From: JAUIEH01 sp964483375
GTDB lineage: Bacteria; Pseudomonadota; Alphaproteobacteria; Caulobacterales; Maricaulaceae
NCBI GenBank assembly: GCA_964483375.1
Contig: CAZABJ010000048.1
Location: 1-19,833, forward strand
Length of the DNA stretch: 19,833 nucleotides
Direction: 5' to 3'
Translations under genes and position numbers: made by a program
In this document: positions 1-7,165 of the stretch, piece after piece
How the letters are laid out: every line of letters begins with the position of its first letter
Position numbering within the stretch: the first letter of the stretch is position 1
The notes under the pieces: generated by a model
Told to the model about the DNA's origin: nothing
The model's input: only the letters and a program-made list of their open reading frames with translations
Databases searched by the model: none

Positions 1-1
1 C

Positions 2-232
2 ATGACAGGCAATGCGAGCGAATGGGTGCAGGACTGCCATGGCGACTATCGCAACGCGCCGAGCGACGGCTCGGCGTTCGGCGGACCGCCCTGCAATGGT
101 CGGGTGTTCCGCGGCGGGTCCTACACCGCCGGCGTCGCGGCGGCGCGGGTGGCGAACCGGCAATACGCCGAGCCTGACCGCCGGACCAGCGGCATCGGAT
201 TTCGCTTGGTGCGGGAACTCACCGAGGAGTGA
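2..232 (+). CDS. C-terminal end of an FGE-sulfatase (SUMF1-fold) domain protein, 5' truncated by window edge
   Basis: The last 76 residues of a protein whose start lies left of the window. The pattern GNASEWVQD, then RVFRGGSY, then a terminal GIGFRLVREL is the classic C-terminal half of the formylglycine-generating-enzyme/EgtB/PvdO fold. In true FGE enzymes a catalytic cysteine sits in the Y-R-C-A-x-R segment after the GGS motif. Here the equivalent stretch reads AARVANRQY with no cysteine, so oxidation of sulfatase cysteines is unlikely. Many bacterial SUMF1-fold proteins of this kind are secreted or act as structural or ergothioneine-type enzymes, and the missing N-terminus prevents a choice. 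The stop (TGA) is followed at once by an inverted repeat that may end transcription. Family call is secure, function is not. Confidence 0.85.
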   Translation: MTGNASEWVQDCHGDYRNAPSDGSAFGGPPCNGRVFRGGSYTAGVAAARVANRQYAEPDRRTSGIGFRLVRELTEE

Positions 233-236
233 GCCA

Positions 237-279
237 GAGCCTCGGCCGCGCTCCCGCCTTGCGCGCCCGGCCGAGGCTC
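237..279 (+). terminator. Strong inverted repeat after the SUMF1-fold gene, possible terminator
   Basis: Perfect 12-bp arms GAGCCTCGGCCG (237-248) and CGGCCGAGGCTC (268-279) enclose a 19-base loop, starting 5 bases after the stop codon. There is no long T run after the stem (only CTTT), so intrinsic termination is plausible but unproven. The loop and right arm overlap the proposed 6S promoter. Confidence 0.5.
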
Positions 280-287
280 CCTAGCTT
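259..287 (+). promoter_or_regulatory. Possible promoter of the 6S RNA gene
   Basis: TTGCGC (259-264), 17 bases, then TAGCTT (282-287) resembles a sigma-70-type promoter. It would place the start near 293-295, exactly where the 6S closing stem begins. It overlaps the preceding inverted repeat. The match is only fair and was seen by eye. Confidence 0.35.
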
Positions 288-290
288 TGA

Positions 291-466
291 CGCCGGCGGT
301 TGCTGCGGCGTTCGTGCGGGACCTTCATCCCGGCGACCGTACCCATCCCACCGGGAGCTGCCTCTGCTCAGAACCGTGGTTTTGAGCACGCGGCGCCCAC
401 CTAGCTAAGCTAGGTCGACGGGGATGATAATGCCCCACGGCGATTTGCGGGGCCGCCACCCTTCTT
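291..466 (+). ncRNA. ssrS: 6S RNA candidate
   Basis: 6S RNA binds the housekeeping RNA polymerase holoenzyme by mimicking an open promoter and serves as template for short pRNAs. The region folds as the canonical rod. The closing stem pairs 295-299 with 453-457, 314-320 with 433-438 (one bulge) and 325-338 with 413-427 (one bulge, one mismatch). A central bubble has 339-352 on the 5' side and 399-412 on the 3' side. The terminal stem-loop pairs 353-361 with 390-398, and TGCTCA at 365-370 with TGAGCA at 383-388. The 5' part contains GCGTTCGTG, like the conserved GTTCG of 6S RNAs. A pyrimidine-rich tail follows at 458-470. In alphaproteobacteria 6S lies upstream of 5-FCL, which is present here at 2770 but separated by a chemoreceptor gene. 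Ends are approximate. A c-di-GMP riboswitch was considered and not supported. Confidence 0.8.
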
Positions 467-610
467 TCTGCTTAGTTCTTGAAATCGCGGTGACAAGGGC
501 TTTCACGACAATGTGACGCAATGCGTAAGTAAGTGTTCGTTAGCGCAATTCTGCGATGTCTACCGAGACTCGCCTTCGCGGCGGAAATCTTGACGGTGGA
601 AGCGCAACAA
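467..610 (+). other. Leader region between 6S RNA and the chemoreceptor gene
   Basis: This stretch holds no convincing gene. It contains the pyrimidine-rich tail of the 6S region and presumably the chemoreceptor promoter, but I see no clear -35/-10 pair. A GTG at 533 is in frame with the chemoreceptor and would add 26 residues, but it lacks a ribosome-binding site and the extension does not look like part of the receptor. Confidence 0.4.
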
Positions 611-2662
611 ATGATCGGTCAGTTTTTCAAGAATGCGTCGATAAAGGTGAAAATCGGCGTTGCGTTTGCTGGTGTCTTAGCTCTGTCGGGCGTCCTTGCG
701 GTGCAGGCCATTAGCGGGGTTAGCTCCGGCGCCGATCAGTTCGGTGAGTATCGGGGAACCGCGCGCCAGTCCTTGACGATCGGCGACGTTTACCAAGAGT
801 TCACGAATGCTCGACTTTCGGTGATGCGCTTCCGCGCGACCGAAGCGCCTGACGCCATCGCGGACGTGCAGCGTTGGCTCGACGCGGTCGACGGCGGAAT
901 GGCGGAAGTCCGCCAGCGTGTTGATGACCCTGCGCTTCTGAGCATGCTGGAAAGCGCCTATGGGGAAGTCTCGCAATATCGGGCCTTGTTCGCCGAAGCG
1001 GTCGCCCTCCAGGACGAGCGCCACGAAGCGGTCGCACAAATGAACGCCACAGGGCCGGCGTTGCGCGCCTCCCTGACCGAGGCGGCGGACGCCGCGCTCA
1101 GCGAAGCCGCTTTTGAAGAAGCCGCGCTTGTCGGCCGCGCCCAAGAGCGTTTGATGCTGGCCCGGCTCTACGCTCAGAAATTCCTTCTCCGCAATAACGA
1201 AGCGGACGCGGAGCGCGCCCGTGCGGAACTCGCCGCCATGCGCGCCGCTGTCGGAGAGGTCCGCGCGCGCTCGCTCGATCCAGCTCGGCGCGCTCGCTAC
1301 AGCCAATTCGACGTCCAGGCGCGTGACTATGGCGAGGCGTTCGACGGCGCAGTCGCAGCGATCGAAGCCCGCAACGCCCGCTTGATCGAGGGGCTTGACG
1401 CCATCGGTCCCCAAGTCCGCGACGCGTTCGCCGAAGTGCGCGCCGCCATCCAAGAGCGCCAGGACACCATCGGACCGCGCGCTCAGGCGGCTTTCGCGCG
1501 CGTTGAGACGATGACCCTCGTCATCGCCGGCGGGGTGTTGCTCGCTGGCGCGATCGCCGCGTTCATTATGGCGCGCATGTTGTCGGGACCGATCCTGGCC
1601 ATCAACGCCGCCATGCGCCGGTTGGCCGAAGACGACACGAGCGTCGAGATTCCCGGTCGGGATCGCGGCGATGAAGTCGGCAAAATGGCGAGCGCGGTTC
1701 AGGTGTTTAAGGACAACGCCATACGGGTCCGTCGCCTGCGCGAAGAGCAAGAAGAAGCCGAGCGCCGGCGCGTGGCCGAGCGCGAAGAGGCCGAGCAAGC
1801 GGCGGCTGAAGAAAAGCGTCGCACGATGGAAGCGCTCGCTGCGGAGTTCGAGGCGTCCGTGATGTCGATCGTCGACGGCGTGGCGGCGGCCTCGTCTCAA
1901 CTCAAGACGACCTCCGCGGCGCTATCGCAAACCGCTGAAGACGCCTCTGAGCGCTCCACCTCAGTGGCCGGGGCGGCCAGTTCGGCTGCGGAGAACCTTG
2001 GGGCGGTCGCTTCGGCCTCCGAGGAGATGTCCGCCTCCGCCGCTGAAATTGCGGCTCAGGTCGGCGAAGCCAATGTGGTCACCGCTAAAGCCGTGGAGAC
2101 CGCAGAGCACACGGACCGCACCGTCCGAGAGCTTGCCGATGCGGCCGGGCGCATCAGCGCGGTGTTGTCGTTGATCTCCGATATCGCCGATCAGACCAAC
2201 TTGTTGGCGCTGAACGCCACCATCGAAGCGGCGCGCGCCGGCGAGGCGGGCCGCGGCTTCGCGGTCGTTGCGGCGGAAGTGAAGTCCTTGGCGGAGCAGA
2301 CCGCCAAAGCGACCGACGAAATTTCCGCGCAGATCAACGGCGTCCAATCGGCGACCGGCGGCGCGGTCACGGCGATTGAAGAAATCGTGTCGACCATCAA
2401 CAATATCCAGGCGATTTCCAGCTCGATCGCGGCGGCGATCGAAGAGCAGTCAAGCGCGGTGATGGAGATCACGCGGTCGACCAATGAGGTGTCGGACGGC
2501 GCCCGGCGGGTCACCGACGAAATCGTGGAAGTCAGGCGCGGCGCGGAAGAGACCGGCGTGGCGGCCAGCCAGTCCGAGACGGCCGCCGATACGCTCAGCC
2601 AGCAAGCCGAGAAACTGCGCGCCGAAGCCCTGCGCTTCATCCAGGACATCCGCGCGAGCTGA
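611..2662 (+). CDS. Methyl-accepting chemotaxis protein, two-TM transducer with HAMP domain
   Basis: A transmembrane chemoreceptor of 683 residues that would signal through CheW/CheA to the flagellar motor. From the ATG at 611: TM1 at about 15-34, a mostly helical periplasmic sensor region to about 300, TM2 at about 301-322 (VIAGGVLLAGAIAAF), HAMP at about 323-376, a charged coiled coil rich in E/R/A, then the cytoplasmic signalling domain. The hairpin tip DQTNLLALNATIEAARAGEA (about 526-545) is the near-invariant CheA/CheW contact. The C-terminus ends FIQDIRAS with no CheR-tethering pentapeptide. ATG 611 is preferred over GTG 533 because GGTGGA lies about 10 bases upstream and TM1 then sits near the N-terminus. 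The sensor ligand is unknown. No other che gene is in the window, so this is an orphan receptor inserted between 6S RNA and 5-FCL. Confidence 0.93.
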   Translation: MIGQFFKNASIKVKIGVAFAGVLALSGVLAVQAISGVSSGADQFGEYRGTARQSLTIGDVYQEFTNARLSVMRFRATEAPDAIADVQRWLDAVDGGMAEVRQRVDDPALLSMLESAYGEVSQYRALFAEAVALQDERHEAVAQMNATGPALRASLTEAADAALSEAAFEEAALVGRAQERLMLARLYAQKFLLRNNEADAERARAELAAMRAAVGEVRARSLDPARRARYSQFDVQARDYGEAFDGAVAAIEARNARLIEGLDAIGPQVRDAFAEVRAAIQERQDTIGPRAQAAFARVETMTLVIAGGVLLAGAIAAFIMARMLSGPILAINAAMRRLAEDDTSVEIPGRDRGDEVGKMASAVQVFKDNAIRVRRLREEQEEAERRRVAEREEAEQAAAEEKRRTMEALAAEFEASVMSIVDGVAAASSQLKTTSAALSQTAEDASERSTSVAGAASSAAENLGAVASASEEMSASAAEIAAQVGEANVVTAKAVETAEHTDRTVRELADAAGRISAVLSLISDIADQTNLLALNATIEAARAGEAGRGFAVVAAEVKSLAEQTAKATDEISAQINGVQSATGGAVTAIEEIVSTINNIQAISSSIAAAIEEQSSAVMEITRSTNEVSDGARRVTDEIVEVRRGAEETGVAASQSETAADTLSQQAEKLRAEALRFIQDIRAS

Positions 2663-2707
2663 TTTGCCTCGCCGCGCTTGCCGCCCTTAGCGATCCCCGC
2701 TCAAGTG

Positions 2708-2742
2708 CGCGCCCGTTCGGAGCATCGCTCCGAACGGGCGTG
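2708..2742 (+). terminator. Long hairpin after the chemoreceptor gene
   Basis: CGCCCGTTCGGAGC (2710-2723) and its exact reverse complement (2727-2740) flank a 3-base loop, ATC. One more G-U and one C-G pair extend the stem at the base (2708-2742). It lies between the chemoreceptor stop and the 5-FCL ribosome-binding site. There is no T run, so it could be a terminator, a processing site or an mRNA stabiliser. Confidence 0.55.
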
Positions 2743-2769
2743 CAACCGAGCTGAGGAGGCGCCGCCGGC

Positions 2770-3363
2770 ATGTCCGACCAGTCTGAGATAGCCCAGCGCA
2801 AACGCGCGCTGCGCGCGTCGCTTCGCGAAGCGCGTACGCGGGAAGCGCAGCAGAACCCCAAAGCCGGCGAGGCGCTCGCCTTCCGCTTTCCCGACCACGT
2901 GTTGGCGGGGCGCGGCGAGGTGGTCGCGGGATACGCTCCGATGAGGGACGAGATCGAACCCGGCGGGGTGATGGCGCGTTGCCGCGCGGCGGGCGCGCGG
3001 CTGGCGTTGCCTGCGGCGGAGCGCGGCGAGGGACCGCTGCAGTTCCGGATTTGGGCGTTCGGGGACCCGCTGATTGAAGATGACTTCGGCGTTCGCGCGC
3101 CCAGCCCCGACGCTGAAGAGACGGCCCCGGACCTCGTTCTCGTCCCGCTGTTGGGATTTGACCATTTCGGCGGCCGCATCGGCTATGGCGCGGGTCACTA
3201 TGACCGCACGCTGGCGGCGCTGAGAGCGAAAAAATCCATTGTTGCCGCAGGCCTCGCCTATGAGGTTCAGCGCGTGGCGCGCATTCCAAGCGAGCCTCAT
3301 GACCAGGCGCTGGATTGGATTGTCACCGAAAGCGCCGCATATGAGGTGTTCGACGGCCGCTGA
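2770..3363 (+). CDS. 5-formyltetrahydrofolate cyclo-ligase
   Basis: ATP-dependent cytosolic enzyme converting 5-formyl-THF to 5,10-methenyl-THF in one-carbon metabolism (MTHFS/YgfA family). The 197 residues fit the usual length of about 180-200. Visible family features are the basic N-terminal helix with LRASLR (14-19), YAPMRDEIEP (55-64), the folate/ATP-site block PLLGFDHFGGRIGYGAGHYD (126-145) and the C-terminal pattern EPHDQALDWIVTES. The start ATG has GAGGAGG about 10 bases upstream. The gene is followed after 30 bases by the metallophosphoesterase gene, probably in one transcript. It is the usual partner of the 6S RNA gene; in E. coli the ssrS-ygfA unit is co-transcribed and linked to persistence. 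Confidence 0.95.
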   Translation: MSDQSEIAQRKRALRASLREARTREAQQNPKAGEALAFRFPDHVLAGRGEVVAGYAPMRDEIEPGGVMARCRAAGARLALPAAERGEGPLQFRIWAFGDPLIEDDFGVRAPSPDAEETAPDLVLVPLLGFDHFGGRIGYGAGHYDRTLAALRAKKSIVAAGLAYEVQRVARIPSEPHDQALDWIVTESAAYEVFDGR

Positions 3364-3393
3364 GCGGTCTTGCGAAAGCGAACGGGTGAGACC

Positions 3394-4239
3394 ATGCGGT
3401 TGGCGTTTCTAGGCGATGTGATGGGGAAGTCCGGCCGAGAGGGCGTAATCCGGGCGGTTCCGGACCTGCGCGATCGTCTCGCCCTCGATTTCGTTGTCGT
3501 GAACGGTGAAAACGCAGCCGGCGGCTTCGGCATCACCGAAGCGATCGCCAATGACATCTTCGACGCCGGCGCGGACGTGATCACGCTTGGGAACCATGCT
3601 TGGGATCAACGCGAAGCGCTGACCTTCATTGATCGCGAGCCGCGCTTGCTGCGCCCGGTGAACTACCCCTTAGGCTGCGGCGCCCCGGGGAAAGGCGCGA
3701 ACCTCTATGAGGCCCCTGACGGTCGCCGGGTTCTGGTCATGAACGTGTTGGGGCGCTTGTTCATGGATGCGCTTGATTGCCCCTTCGCCGCGGTGGAGCG
3801 GGAATTGACCGCGTGCCCGCTCGGTCAAGGCGCGGACGCCGTCATCGTGGATATGCATGCTGAAGCCACCAGCGAGAAATTCGCCATGGGGCATTTCTGC
3901 GACGGTCGGGCCTCGTTGGTGGTCGGCACCCACACCCATGTCCCCACCGCAGACGCGCATGTCATGGCGGGCGGCACCGCCTATCAAACCGACGCGGGCC
4001 AATGCGGGGACTATGACAGCGTCATCGGCATGCTGAAGGACCGCTCCGTCACCCGTTTCGCCACGCGTATTCCCCAGGGCCGCAACGAGCCGGCGAACGG
4101 GGAGGCGACGGTGTGCGGGGTCTATGTGGAGACCGATGACGCCACCGGCCTCGCCCGCCATATCGAACCGATCCGGCTGGGCGGGATCTTGCCGCAAGCC
4201 GCGCCTGCAGCGTTCTTTAGCGCTTACGCGGCGGAGTAG
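3394..4239 (+). CDS. TIGR00282-family (YmdB-like) metallophosphoesterase
   Basis: Dimetal phosphodiesterase of 281 residues in the YmdB/TIGR00282 family. YmdB of Bacillus subtilis hydrolyses cyclic nucleotides and influences biofilm and motility choices; the substrate of the alphaproteobacterial members is not known to me. Metal-binding motifs are all present: FLGDVMG (D8), VVNGENAAGGFGI (E39, N40), LGNHAWD (N67, H68), VDMHAEATSEK (H155) and VGTHTHVPTAD (H180, H182). The ATG at 3394 is chosen over an in-frame TTG at 3370 because the family begins M-R-x-x-F-L-G-D and GGGTGAG lies just upstream. This gene normally stands between 5-FCL and yebC; here an S41/AraC cassette on the opposite strand has been placed between it and yebC. 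Confidence 0.93.
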   Translation: MRLAFLGDVMGKSGREGVIRAVPDLRDRLALDFVVVNGENAAGGFGITEAIANDIFDAGADVITLGNHAWDQREALTFIDREPRLLRPVNYPLGCGAPGKGANLYEAPDGRRVLVMNVLGRLFMDALDCPFAAVERELTACPLGQGADAVIVDMHAEATSEKFAMGHFCDGRASLVVGTHTHVPTADAHVMAGGTAYQTDAGQCGDYDSVIGMLKDRSVTRFATRIPQGRNEPANGEATVCGVYVETDDATGLARHIEPIRLGGILPQAAPAAFFSAYAAE

Positions 4240-4265
4240 GCGCGGAGGTCAACGACCCCCGCGCC
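4239..4265. terminator. Bidirectional hairpin between convergent genes
   Basis: GGCGCGG (4239-4245) pairs with CCGCGCC (4259-4265), and inside it GGTC (4247-4250) pairs with GACC (4254-4257) around a 3-base loop AAC. It begins at the last base of the metallophosphoesterase stop and ends a few bases before the S41 stop on the other strand, a typical place for a shared terminator. T runs are weak on both sides. Confidence 0.6.
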
Positions 4266-4271
4266 CCAAAT

Positions 4272-5792
4272 TCACTCCAAGCCGAGCGCCGAGAGCGCGG
4301 CGTCGAGCGCAGGGTCTTCCCCAGCGCGGAACGCTTCCACCGTCATCGGCGCGGCGATGTCGGGCGTAAGGCCTGTTCGGGCCGGCAACTGGTCTGATTG
4401 AGCGATGACGGTGCGTTGCAGCGGCACGCGGATCCGAACGCCGCTTTCGGGCAGCGTCAGATAGGCGAGGACCCCCGCTGTCGCGCCGGTGGGCGCGCCG
4501 CCGGTCGTTTCGCCGATGCGAACGCCGCGATCAGCGATCTCCAAAGCCGCAAGCATATGCGCGACGCCCGAAGCGTTCACCGGTCCGGTCAAGAGAGCGA
4601 ACTCACCCGCAAACGCATCATCGGACGGCTGCAGCGGTTCCGACGATGGCGCGCCGGCCTCCGGCGACGTGATGCGCAAAAAACCGGGATCCTCGGCGGG
4701 CGCGAACCAAGCGGGGTCCGGGTCGAGCGCCTCAACCTGCCAGGTGTCCAGCTGGGCGCGCATGGCGGCGGGAATGTCGATGACGCCGGTTCGCACGAGC
4801 ACGTCCTCTGCGAAGGGCGTCGGTCCGTCGATCAACCTGCGCTGCAGGCCCAGTTGCGCGTCGGTCGAGCCGCCGCCATTGCGTCGCAAATCCACGATGA
4901 GCCTGTCGCGCCCTTCCTCAGCCAACGCGGCGAAGATGGGCCCATAGACCTGATCGGGATCGGCGGGGCGGCGATAGTTCACGAAGGTATCAACCCGCAG
5001 GATAGCCCCACGATCGCCGACCCGTTCCCACGACACAGCGTCAATGAAGTTTCTTCCATAGCGCTGTTCGCCGGTGATGGCTTGGAAGGCCTCGAAGTCG
5101 ATGCGGTCGACGATGAGGCGTTCCGCTTCGCCTGTGGTGCGTTGAACGGTCAGGACCGCCTGAGGGCCGGCCTCAGCGAGATAGGGCGCGAATTGCTCGA
5201 ACGCCGAACCCAGATATTCGCTCGACCCGGCGAAGTCGAAGGTCTGCGTGAGGGTGTTGTCGCCGTCCGTGGCGATAAGCGGCTCAAGTTGGGCATACCA
5301 CGACGTCATGCTCTGGCCGTCGATGTCGAGGATTTCATCGCCCTCTTGAAGGTCCACGCCCGGCGCTGCGTGGGTGACGATCGCGCGCCCCTCGATCAGC
5401 ACGAAGCGGAGAGGCAGAAAGCCGGCCGCCGCGCTCCGCTGAGCCTCGATGTCGAGCGGCAACTCGGTCTTGGTGTGGTCGCATCGGATCGCTGCGACGA
5501 CGCGGGAGATTTCAACGAACAGGGTCTCGCGAGAGATGTCATCGGCGCGCGCTTCGAGTGCGCCCCAAAGCGCATCGAGCGCCTCATGCGACGCATACCG
5601 ATCATAGCCTGGATGCAAACGCTCCAAGGTCGCGCGCGCCAGAGCGATGTCGCGCCGTGCCGCGTCGGGCGGCATCAAACCCGAGGCGCTTTCCGCGGCG
5701 GGCTGCGCCGTCGCCGCGCCATTGGGCGCGCAAGCCGACAAAACGGCCAAGGCGAGAAGAGCGGTTGAGAGGGAACGAGGCGAAAGTGTCAT
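4272..5792 (-). CDS. S41-family (C-terminal processing peptidase-like) lipoprotein
   Basis: Predicted exported serine peptidase-like lipoprotein of 506 residues. From the ATG at 5792 the N-terminus is a lipoprotein signal with lipobox L-S-A-C (Cys21). A helical region follows, then a PDZ-like segment with GDEILDIDGQSM, then the S41 core: GAILRVDTF, DRLIVDLRRNGGGSTDA and TGPVNASGVAHM, where Ser408 is the expected nucleophile, followed by IGETTGGAPTGAT. A longer form starting at 5831 was rejected because it hides the signal peptide; ATG 5792 has GGAG about 9 bases upstream. A separate general-base lysine could not be assigned by eye, so activity is likely but not certain. The gene lies 57 bases downstream of the AraC-type regulator on the same strand, suggesting joint transcription. 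Substrate unknown. Confidence 0.88.
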   Translation of the reverse strand: MTLSPRSLSTALLALAVLSACAPNGAATAQPAAESASGLMPPDAARRDIALARATLERLHPGYDRYASHEALDALWGALEARADDISRETLFVEISRVVAAIRCDHTKTELPLDIEAQRSAAAGFLPLRFVLIEGRAIVTHAAPGVDLQEGDEILDIDGQSMTSWYAQLEPLIATDGDNTLTQTFDFAGSSEYLGSAFEQFAPYLAEAGPQAVLTVQRTTGEAERLIVDRIDFEAFQAITGEQRYGRNFIDAVSWERVGDRGAILRVDTFVNYRRPADPDQVYGPIFAALAEEGRDRLIVDLRRNGGGSTDAQLGLQRRLIDGPTPFAEDVLVRTGVIDIPAAMRAQLDTWQVEALDPDPAWFAPAEDPGFLRITSPEAGAPSSEPLQPSDDAFAGEFALLTGPVNASGVAHMLAALEIADRGVRIGETTGGAPTGATAGVLAYLTLPESGVRIRVPLQRTVIAQSDQLPARTGLTPDIAAPMTVEAFRAGEDPALDAALSALGLE

Positions 5793-5849
5793 TCTTGGCT
5801 CCGGTTGGGGCCGCGGCGGGACGCCGGGCATGAGCCGAGGGGTAGGGCG

Positions 5850-7058
5850 CTAGCGGGGGCCCGGCGTCTCATATCCCGTCGGATCGTCGAAATTACGGGG
5901 ATTGAGACGCTGAGACCTTGCTCGTCGGCGCCATTCGCTGGGTGTCATGCCGACAAGGTCGCGAAACACGCGGTTGAATGTCGCCTTGGAGGCGAACCCC
6001 TCCTCGAGCGCGACGGCGAGCAACGTGTCCTCGCAGTCCGGCTTGGCGAGCCGGGCTTGCACTTCGCGCACGCGGATTTGGTTGACGAAGGTGTTGAAGG
6101 TGACGCCCGCATCCGCGTTGATGGCGCGAGACACGTAGCTCTCATTGGCGGCGAGTTTGCGGGCGAGGGACGCAAGCGAAAGGCCAGGGTCGCGCTGCCA
6201 CCCCTTGGTTTGGATTTGCTCAGCGATCTCTTCGGCGTTGAGCGGGGTCGCGCGGACAGCGCCTGAGGCGGGCGCGGGCGCGCGCATTTTGGGGTAGGCG
6301 GTGTCCACCCGTGTAAGACCGTCGAGCCCAAGCCAAAGCATCAGCGCGCCGATCGCCACATAGAGCCAGTAGCTCTCGACGTAACGAAGACCGCCGACAA
6401 GCGCAGACCACGCCTCGAACCCGACAAAGAGCCCCGCCACCGAAACCGCGATGACGGCGAACCGGCGAAGCCAAACGGGGTCGAACGCGTCGGCCGCGGC
6501 GTGGGACTGCGTTAGCCAAGCTGCGTAAGTGCGGGTCGCCTGAAGCGTGCGCCAAACCCCCGCGACGCCCAATCCAACCGCCGCAAGCGAAGCGAGGGGC
6601 GCGACATAGGGTTCGTGGAAGGCGTCATTGAAGGCGAATTTGCTCTCCCCTGAGCCCAAGAACACAAAGCAAGCGGTGGTGTACAGCGCATAGAGAGCCC
6701 AGGGCGCGAGCCACCAGGCCTGGCGCGGAGCGGTGCCCTCGCGCGCGATGGCGCGCGCGTGGAAGTAGAGCAAAGGCCCGAAGGCGAGCTCCATGTTGAA
6801 CGGGGCGAAGGTCAGCCATGGCCAAGCGGTGTAGGCGCCGGCGAACCCGATGACATAGGGGATGGAGTGCCACGCCCATGCCGCAAGGAGCGCAGCCAGC
6901 CAGAGCGATGCGCGCCGGTCCGCGCCGCGCGCGGCGATCATGGCGGCGGCCGCCAGCGTCGGTCCGCTCAGAGCGAACAAAAGCCCCGTCCTCCAACCGA
7001 TTTCGATCGCCTCCACCGAGGTCTTCCCCTTGCTTCGATGTTGTGATGGATGCGCCAT
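5850..7058 (-). CDS. Membrane-anchored AraC-family transcriptional regulator
   Basis: About 402 residues: seven hydrophobic segments in the N-terminal two thirds (for example LLFALSGPTLAAAAM, ASLWLAALLAAWAW, WLAPWALYALYTTACFVFL, SYWLYVAIGALMLWLGL), then a C-terminal AraC/XylS DNA-binding domain with two helix-turn-helices (LASLARKLAANESYVSRAIN and EEGFASKATFNRVFRDLVGM). This architecture occurs in many Proteobacteria and Bacteroidetes as an integral-membrane regulator; the signal is unknown. The start is uncertain: ATG 7058 has GGAAGG almost touching it, while an in-frame GTG at 7016 has AAGGGGAAG at better spacing and places TM1 nearer the N-terminus. It stands 57 bases upstream of the S41 lipoprotein gene and is divergent from yebC, with a perfect palindrome at 7060-7073. 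Confidence 0.88.
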   Translation of the reverse strand: MAHPSQHRSKGKTSVEAIEIGWRTGLLFALSGPTLAAAAMIAARGADRRASLWLAALLAAWAWHSIPYVIGFAGAYTAWPWLTFAPFNMELAFGPLLYFHARAIAREGTAPRQAWWLAPWALYALYTTACFVFLGSGESKFAFNDAFHEPYVAPLASLAAVGLGVAGVWRTLQATRTYAAWLTQSHAAADAFDPVWLRRFAVIAVSVAGLFVGFEAWSALVGGLRYVESYWLYVAIGALMLWLGLDGLTRVDTAYPKMRAPAPASGAVRATPLNAEEIAEQIQTKGWQRDPGLSLASLARKLAANESYVSRAINADAGVTFNTFVNQIRVREVQARLAKPDCEDTLLAVALEEGFASKATFNRVFRDLVGMTPSEWRRRARSQRLNPRNFDDPTGYETPGPR

Positions 7059-7059
7059 G

Positions 7060-7073
7060 CCTTCCGCGGAAGG
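7060..7073. promoter_or_regulatory. Perfect 14-bp palindrome between divergent AraC-type gene and yebC
   Basis: CCTTCCGCGGAAGG reads identically on both strands and is flanked by CCAT (7055-7058) and ATGG (7074-7077). It sits immediately upstream of ATG 7058, or 44 bases upstream of the alternative GTG 7016, and about 95 bases before the yebC start. It could be an operator for a dimeric repressor acting on either gene. AraC proteins usually bind direct repeats, so its binder may be another protein. Confidence 0.35.
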
Positions 7074-7165
7074 ATGGCTTGGGTTAGATACACGGCCCCA
7101 ATTCGAAAGCGAAATCGCCGCTGCGGCGCACATTCCGCGCGCGCGGCGTGCGAAAGGAGACGGAG

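Noticed and set aside
291..466. c-di-GMP or other riboswitch controlling the chemoreceptor
   Set aside because: No GEMM-type core was seen, and the whole segment folds as one 6S-like rod that ends about 145 bases before the gene.
677..1900. Open frame of 407 codons on the minus strand opposite the chemoreceptor
   Set aside because: Arg/His-rich translation with no domain, fully inside an unmistakable chemoreceptor gene.
4398..5768. Open frame of 456 codons on the plus strand opposite the S41 gene
   Set aside because: Shadow frame; the minus strand encodes clear S41 motifs and a lipoprotein signal.
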